Assembly: GCA_963837695.1 (NCBI GenBank) | Contig: CAWINZ010000005.1 | Coordinates: 1,116,001 to 1,180,000 of the forward strand | Reading direction: 5' to 3' | Source: VRUE01 sp963837695 | GTDB taxonomy: Bacteria; Actinomycetota; Thermoleophilia; Solirubrobacterales; 70-9 | Length of the DNA: 64,000 nucleotides | Notes under the pieces: model-generated | Told to the model about the DNA's origin: nothing | The model's input: the letters and a program-made list of their open reading frames with translations, nothing else | Databases searched by the model: none | Part shown: one piece after another, positions 63,166-64,000 of the stretch | How the letters are laid out: each line of letters starts with the position of its first letter | Position numbering within the stretch: position 1 is the first letter of the stretch | Program-made: the position numbers and the translations under genes

Positions 63166-64000
63166 TTAGCGCCCGCCCGGGTGTCCCGGGTCAGGGCCTT
63201 CGCCGGGGATGCTGTCGACTTCGTAGCGGTGGGTCCCCCCGCAGCCCAGGGTCAGCTTCCAAGCGGGACCGAAGGCGAAGATCCTGCCGTCGGGCCGAAC
63301 TTCGTAGCCGCCGGCACCGCGGTCGAGCCGGCCTGCTCGCATCTGTTTGGTGACGATCGCGTAGTTCGAGAACCAAGGGACCCTGGTCTTGCGCACGACC
63401 GGCCAGTCGGCTGAGCTCGCCAGCGCACCGACCGCTCGCCCGGCGGCGGCCTGGTCGCCGCCCGCGCGCGCGGCGATCCAGCTCGCGGCCCAGCCGCAGG
63501 CAACCGCGTTGCCGACCTTGACGGCAAGCGAAGAATGGTCGGAGATCGAGTCTTCGCTCTGCAGCGCGGCGGCGTCGAAGTCCGGCGGCAGCGGGATGCC
63601 GCGCAGCATTGCCTCGACGGCCTCGGACCGCGCTTCCGGGCGCACCGTGCTCGGCGGCATCGCCTTGAGCCAGGTCGCCACGTCGACCGGCCGCAACGAG
63701 CGCAGGATCCCGTCATAGGCGCGTCTGCTGCCGAGCCGGCCTCGGACCTCGATGAAGACGCGGCCCTGGGGCGAGAGCATCGTCGCGTACTCGTCGCGCC
63801 CGTAGTCGACGGTGGTCGCACGCTGCCCGAGCAGGGCGCCGTGCTCTGGAGCGCTGACGTTGGCGCGATCGCGCAGATACTGCCCGTACAGCCGCGCGGG
63901 GTACCAGCGGACGTCGAACCGGTGGCCGCCGTCGCTGAAGGTCAGTTCGCCGCTGTCGGGTTCGAATTCGTCGGCTCGGACGATCTTCCAGCCTGGCGCG
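63166..64000 (-). CDS. hypothetical protein, 5' end outside the window
   Basis: The frame is open from the right edge (PGWKIVRADEFEPDSGELTF ... VRWYPARLYGQYLRDRANVS) through MLSPQGRVFIEVRGRLGSRR to the stop at 63166. At least 277 residues are visible, so the ATG at 63780 is internal and not the start. The middle has DVATWLKAMPPSTVRPEARS; the C-terminal part has YEVRPDGRIFAFGPAWKLTL and GCGGTHRYEVDSIPGEG. No family is recognised. The polar, Trp/Tyr-rich character suggests an exported or surface protein, which its missing N-terminus would show. Confidence 0.6.
   Translation of the reverse strand, partial: APGWKIVRADEFEPDSGELTFSDGGHRFDVRWYPARLYGQYLRDRANVSAPEHGALLGQRATTVDYGRDEYATMLSPQGRVFIEVRGRLGSRRAYDGILRSLRPVDVATWLKAMPPSTVRPEARSEAVEAMLRGIPLPPDFDAAALQSEDSISDHSSLAVKVGNAVACGWAASWIAARAGGDQAAAGRAVGALASSADWPVVRKTRVPWFSNYAIVTKQMRAGRLDRGAGGYEVRPDGRIFAFGPAWKLTLGCGGTHRYEVDSIPGEGPDPGHPGGR

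Overview
This is a high-GC (about 70 percent by eye) actinobacterial chromosome segment. Very strong GC3 bias, short intergenic gaps, many ATGA/TGATG gene overlaps, many GTG starts and several apparently leaderless starts point to Actinobacteria. The gene set (R2lox-like oxidase, DhnA-type class I aldolase, cobalamin-dependent MetH, mfd-foldase-eno-ftsB, rplY-pth, PPK2 opposite Ppx/GppA) fits class Thermoleophilia (Solirubrobacterales-like). That placement is inference; there is no rRNA in the window.

Layout. 0-5 kb: tatD-rsmA on the minus strand, divergent from metH. 5-10 kb: tRNA-Gln, an HNH endonuclease gene, an HdeD-like protein, then glmU-prs-glycerophosphodiesterase. 10-17 kb: a DUF559/AbiEi-type gene bracketed by two hairpins, a DUF6159-ubiB pair, rplY-pth-enoyl-CoA hydratase, a polysaccharide deacetylase and a membrane protein. 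17-26 kb: the core run mfd, peptidyl-prolyl foldase, eno, ftsB and a GT-C-like membrane protein. 26-37.6 kb: small conserved hypotheticals, SNase, aldolase, a rhomboid-like pseudoprotease, UPF0173 hydrolase, R2lox, an ECF sigma factor fused to a zinc finger, membrane and Pro-rich tail, tRNA-Leu, a ThDP enzyme, and a Ppx / PPK2 divergent pair.

37.7-57.5 kb is an accretion zone at the initiator tRNA-fMet gene. Three further copies of the tRNA 3' half lie downstream (44.62, 47.63 and 57.42 kb). Short remnants with a shared 'GQ..GQ' C-terminal peptide, probably integrase tails, lie near the first three att copies. The first segment has lower GC and carries a five-gene putative defence locus: Vsr endonuclease, C5-cytosine methyltransferase, GHKL ATPase, P-loop/TPR protein and ComEC-like metallo-beta-lactamase protein. 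The second carries an AbiE-like pair and a RibD/DHFR-like gene. The third holds a truncated conjugation-type ATPase, an AAA ATPase, a secreted RCC1-repeat protein, a complete zinc uptake operon with its Fur-family regulator, and a truncated NYN nuclease. After 57.5 kb come a Phd/RelE module, a SulP transporter, an ECF sigma/anti-sigma-like pair, a decayed IS481-type transposase, and DUF1801 and membrane proteins.

The window also holds a family of palindromic elements. They are long hairpins with a partly conserved core and arms that differ between copies but stay self-complementary. They occur between genes, at start and stop codons, and as four in-frame insertions within one membrane-protein gene. 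With the defence locus, these are the most notable observations here.
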